Shown here piece after piece: positions 61,744 through 64,000 of a stretch of 64,000 nt of DNA. The DNA is from SZUA-547 sp963669265 (lineage in GTDB: Bacteria > Pseudomonadota > Alphaproteobacteria > Rhodobacterales > Rhodobacteraceae): assembly GCA_963669265.1 (NCBI GenBank), contig OY769916.1, positions 2,480,001-2,544,000 of the forward strand, in the 5' to 3' direction. The position numbers and the translations under genes were made by a program. Every line of letters starts with the position of its first letter. Positions within the stretch are counted from its first letter, which is position 1. The notes beneath the pieces were generated by a model. That model ran no database searches. It saw nothing but the letters and a program-made list of their open reading frames with translations, and had not been told where the DNA came from.

Positions 61744-61971
61744 TCAACGGGTGTCGGGGAGATATGTGCAGCCATCGCGTGCCTTTTCTCCCAGCTCCAT
61801 TGGTCGAGCCGGATCGCTGCTCCAATCGAACAGCGACCCATCGTAGAGAGAGACATTTTTGTTTCCGGCGATGGTGAGACCAAAAAAGAGGGAACTCGCG
61901 GCGATACCGCCCCCACAATAGGGAAGGATCCTCTCGGCGGTGTCGAGTCTATGACTGGCACCTCCCCCCAT
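61744..61971 (-). pseudogene. Rhodanese (sulfurtransferase) C-terminal remnant
   Basis: DTAERILPYCGGGIAASSLFFGLTIAGNKNVSLYDGSLFDWSSDPARPME matches the C-terminal rhodanese domain, with the active-site loop CGGGIAAS and its catalytic Cys. The rest of the gene is absent upstream, so it is a truncated relic. Confidence 0.7.
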
Positions 61972-62463
61972 GAACGGGTTTCAGCAGTTCCCCAGGGGAG
62001 GGCGATCCCGCTCTCGTCGGTGTCTCCCGGACTTTTGGCCTATATGGATCGGCGATGGTCAGGTGACTCAAAATCGAAGACGATCGATGAGCCAAATGTA
62101 AACTGACACGGGCGATCGTCTTTACGTCGGCTCGCGCATGCCAGCATAACGAATTTCGCCAACTCAACGTAGCCGAGTAGCCTTCGGCGACAAATCGCGC
62201 ACATAGGCCCCGTCGCGCGAGCAATGGCGATTGTCCCCTATGTCAAATTGTGTGGCGGTGCACTGGCGGCTGCTTAATACCCTGCAAAACCCAGTAAACC
62301 CCACCCCATCGACGGCTTCTTTGCGCCCGAGCAATGGGTGGAGGTCGGCCCGGAGAGTGTCCGGGCGCTTTGAAGACATTCATGTGTTGTGCAACGAAGG
62401 ACCGAGCTGGTCCGCGTGTTTAAAATTTTGCTAGATGTGAAAGGCCCCCAACGGAGCCAAGTC
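61972..62463. other. Intergenic region with dispersed imperfect repeat
   Basis: No gene is supported. Segment 62151-62204 resembles 11396-11452, and 62270-62320 resembles 12740-12805. The ribosome site of the following aminotransferase lies at its right end. Confidence 0.4.
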
Positions 62464-63408
62464 ATGCGCAAACTCCCCGAACTGTCGGAATACTATACCG
62501 ACCCAAGTTCTTTCCCCCCCGGCGTCGCCTACATGGACGGGCAATATCTGCCGATGAGCGAGGCGAAGATCCCGGTTCTGGATTATGGCCTCCTTCACTC
62601 TGACGCGACTTATGACGTAGTGCATGTCTGGAAGGGCGCATTCTTCCGTCTTGATGAACACATCGATCGTTTTTTCAGCGGGTTAAAGAAGCTGCATATG
62701 ACGATCCCCTACAACAAACGGCAGGTCGCGGAAATATTGTACAATTGCGTCGCGCTTTCGGGGCTTCAGAATTCTTACGTCGAATTTATATGTACGCGCG
62801 GGATGTCCCCCACTTTCAGTCGAGACCCGCGTGACGCGGAAAATCGCTTCATCGCGTTCGCCATTCCATTTGGATCGGTCGCAAACCCAGAACAGATGGA
62901 GCGCGGCTTGCATGCAGCGATCGCTGATATCGTGCGCGTTCCGCCTCAGTCAGTGGATCCAACGGTGAAGAATTATCATTGGCTGGATTTGGTGAACGGG
63001 CTCTACGCGGCGTACGAGCGGGGCGCCGATACGGCTATCCTTGTTGATGCCAGCGGGAACATTTCTGAGGGTCCCGGCTTCAATATATTTTCAGTTCTGG
63101 ATGGGGAGATTTCGACGCCTGATCACAGTGTGCTGATGGGGATCACCCGTCAGACGATTTTTGACATCAGCCGTATGGAGCAAATCAAATGCGTTGCGGC
63201 AGACGTGTCTCCGAGCGAGCTCAGGCAGGCTGACGAGGTCTTTATCACTTCAACCGCAGGCGGGGTTATGCCCGTCACCAAGATTGACGCAAAGCCAATT
63301 GGTTCAGGATCGCCAGGGCCGATTACAAGACGGGTCACTGAGTGCTACTGGCGAATGCATGAAGACGAGTCTCACAGAATGGTCGTCGACTACCCCGCGA
63401 AGGCATAA
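62464..63408 (+). CDS. Fold-type IV aminotransferase, (R)-selective amine transaminase-like
   Basis: 314 residues from the ATG at 62464 (GGAG seven bases upstream). PLP Lys169 in DPTVKNYHW and the cofactor Glu202 in SEGPGFNIF are present; LDYGLLHSDATYDVVHVWKGAFFRLDEHIDRF, YVEFICTRG, VLMGITRQTIFDI and EVFITSTAGGVMPVTKIDAKPI align by eye with the fungal and bacterial (R)-amine transaminases better than with branched-chain enzymes. The physiological substrate is unknown; a D-amino acid or amine donor with pyruvate is likely. Stands alone among remnants. Confidence 0.85.
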   Translation: MRKLPELSEYYTDPSSFPPGVAYMDGQYLPMSEAKIPVLDYGLLHSDATYDVVHVWKGAFFRLDEHIDRFFSGLKKLHMTIPYNKRQVAEILYNCVALSGLQNSYVEFICTRGMSPTFSRDPRDAENRFIAFAIPFGSVANPEQMERGLHAAIADIVRVPPQSVDPTVKNYHWLDLVNGLYAAYERGADTAILVDASGNISEGPGFNIFSVLDGEISTPDHSVLMGITRQTIFDISRMEQIKCVAADVSPSELRQADEVFITSTAGGVMPVTKIDAKPIGSGSPGPITRRVTECYWRMHEDESHRMVVDYPAKA

Positions 63409-63530
63409 ATTGACGTCGGCTATCCCCGCGAAGGCAGACATCCATTGAACTAATCACGATGCCTACCCCACATTTGAAGTAGTCATCGTGCTTGCGCGCG
63501 TTGAGCGCCGAGACGCATATAGTTCCCCAC

Positions 63531-63656
63531 TCATCGCCGATGACCCGGGAAGATCGACATCTGTTCGACATCTGCCCGGTCGATGCCCATGTCTCTTAGT
63601 TGATTGAAGGTCATGCCGCGCAAAAGTTCGCGGTCCTTGCGGCGGCGGTTATATAT
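63531..63656 (-). pseudogene. DUF1127-like C-terminal remnant
   Basis: NRRRKDRELLRGMTFNQLRDMGIDRADVEQMSIF is a DUF1127-type helical motif (…L…RQLRDIGLxRxDI). A TAG precedes it in frame and no start codon lies before the motif, so the N-terminus is lost. Only an internal ATG could start translation. Confidence 0.6.
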
Positions 63657-63879
63657 CTAAGTATATTCTTTCTCTTCTATAGTAAAAACCGGCCATTAGA
63701 ATGACCGAGAACGGGGCAGACAGCAATCAATCTCTGAATACCCGTTATGTTAAATCGCGACTTGTCCGACGTACCTCCCCCTATCACCGTGTCGTTGGAG
63801 TTTCGGTTAGGGGAGTGCACCCGCGAACGGGAAATGCTAGTTGGCGTCTCTGCTATACTATACGATCGATCTCCACGCT

Positions 63880-64000
63880 CTATTCACGCGCCACAAGCGC
63901 TGTGTCAAAGGCATCGGGCGGAAGGCCGAACTTGACCGCAGTCTCAGCTCGGTGAAGCGCCTCGAGTCGTCGGTCAGCATCAGCAACAGCCTCAATCAGC
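63880..64000 (-). CDS. 3' end of a gene running off the right edge
   Basis: The last 39 codons, LIEAVADADRRLEALHRAETAVKFGLPPDAFDTALVARE then TAG, form an uninterrupted frame with normal codon use for this genome. Too little is present to identify it. Confidence 0.5.
   Translation of the reverse strand, partial: LIEAVADADRRLEALHRAETAVKFGLPPDAFDTALVARE

Noticed and set aside
1..64000. CRISPR arrays and rRNA genes
   Set aside because: I looked for regularly spaced short repeats and for conserved rRNA stretches and saw none. The only tandem repeat is the ATGTTC run at 7945-7986.

Overview
The window reads as alphaproteobacterial accessory DNA of moderately high GC. The tRNA remnants (a formyl-methionine initiator tRNA and tRNA-Thr with anticodon CGT), the P4-type integrases, the Smo-like polyol ABC transporter, the BKACE/CoA-transferase gene set and the SDR/TRAP repertoire fit Rhodobacterales or Hyphomicrobiales. 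I cannot name a genus. No rRNA, intact tRNA or CRISPR array is visible.

Layout. (1) 1-7.3 kb: the 5' part of a very large Sdr-like surface protein (minus strand, runs off the left edge), an orphan norE-norF pair, a decayed tRNA-Thr attachment site, and two NAD(P)-binding atypical SDR genes. (2) 7.5-12.6 kb: an unusual three-gene operon (lysine/glutamate-rich protein, coiled-coil HExxH metallopeptidase with a (Glu-His)n tail, small exported protein), then glutaminase glsA. (3) 13.0-23.5 kb: an integrase remnant, then a roughly 10 kb integrative element bounded by 48-bp perfect repeats of the initiator-tRNA 3' half. It carries an integrase, an AlpA-like protein, a Rep_trans-type replication protein, a type II restriction-modification pair and a two-gene Gabija anti-phage system.

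(4) 23.8-33.7 kb: a polyol/sugar locus (ABC transporter, two dehydrogenases, LacI regulator, PfkB kinase, GatZ/KbaZ-like protein). Two near-identical 16-bp palindromes sit in front of the two divergent arms, which suggests one LacI-controlled regulon. The route inferred is polyol to ketohexose (probably tagatose) to its 6-phosphate to fructose 6-phosphate. An IS6-family transposase remnant follows. (5) 33.8-52.0 kb: an IclR regulator divergent from a run of 18 genes on the plus strand: cyclase-family hydrolase, cupin, SDR, 3-hydroxyacyl-CoA-dehydrogenase-like enzyme, LIV-type ABC transporter, BKACE, TRAP transporter, sulfatase/phosphonate monoester hydrolase, SulP anion transporter, 3-hydroxybutyrate dehydrogenase and both subunits of 3-oxoacid CoA-transferase. 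The set looks like a complete route from an imported, possibly sulfated or phosphonylated, hydroxy acid or lactone to acetoacetate and acetyl-CoA.

(6) 52.0-56.5 kb: a serine-recombinase tail and a small integrative element (integrase, unknown gene, AlpA-like gene, putative replication-type gene) ending at a tRNA-Thr 3' fragment that is homologous, over about 200 bp, to the decayed site at 5.3 kb. (7) 56.5-61.3 kb: the most novel-looking locus. A 1203-residue zinc-ribbon, polytopic membrane, coiled-coil protein with a papain-like C-terminus overlaps a partner gene and stands back to back with a second, tiny zinc-ribbon membrane protein. (8) 61.4-64 kb: gene remnants (rhodanese, DUF1127-like), a class IV aminotransferase resembling (R)-selective amine transaminases, and the 3' end of another gene at the right edge.
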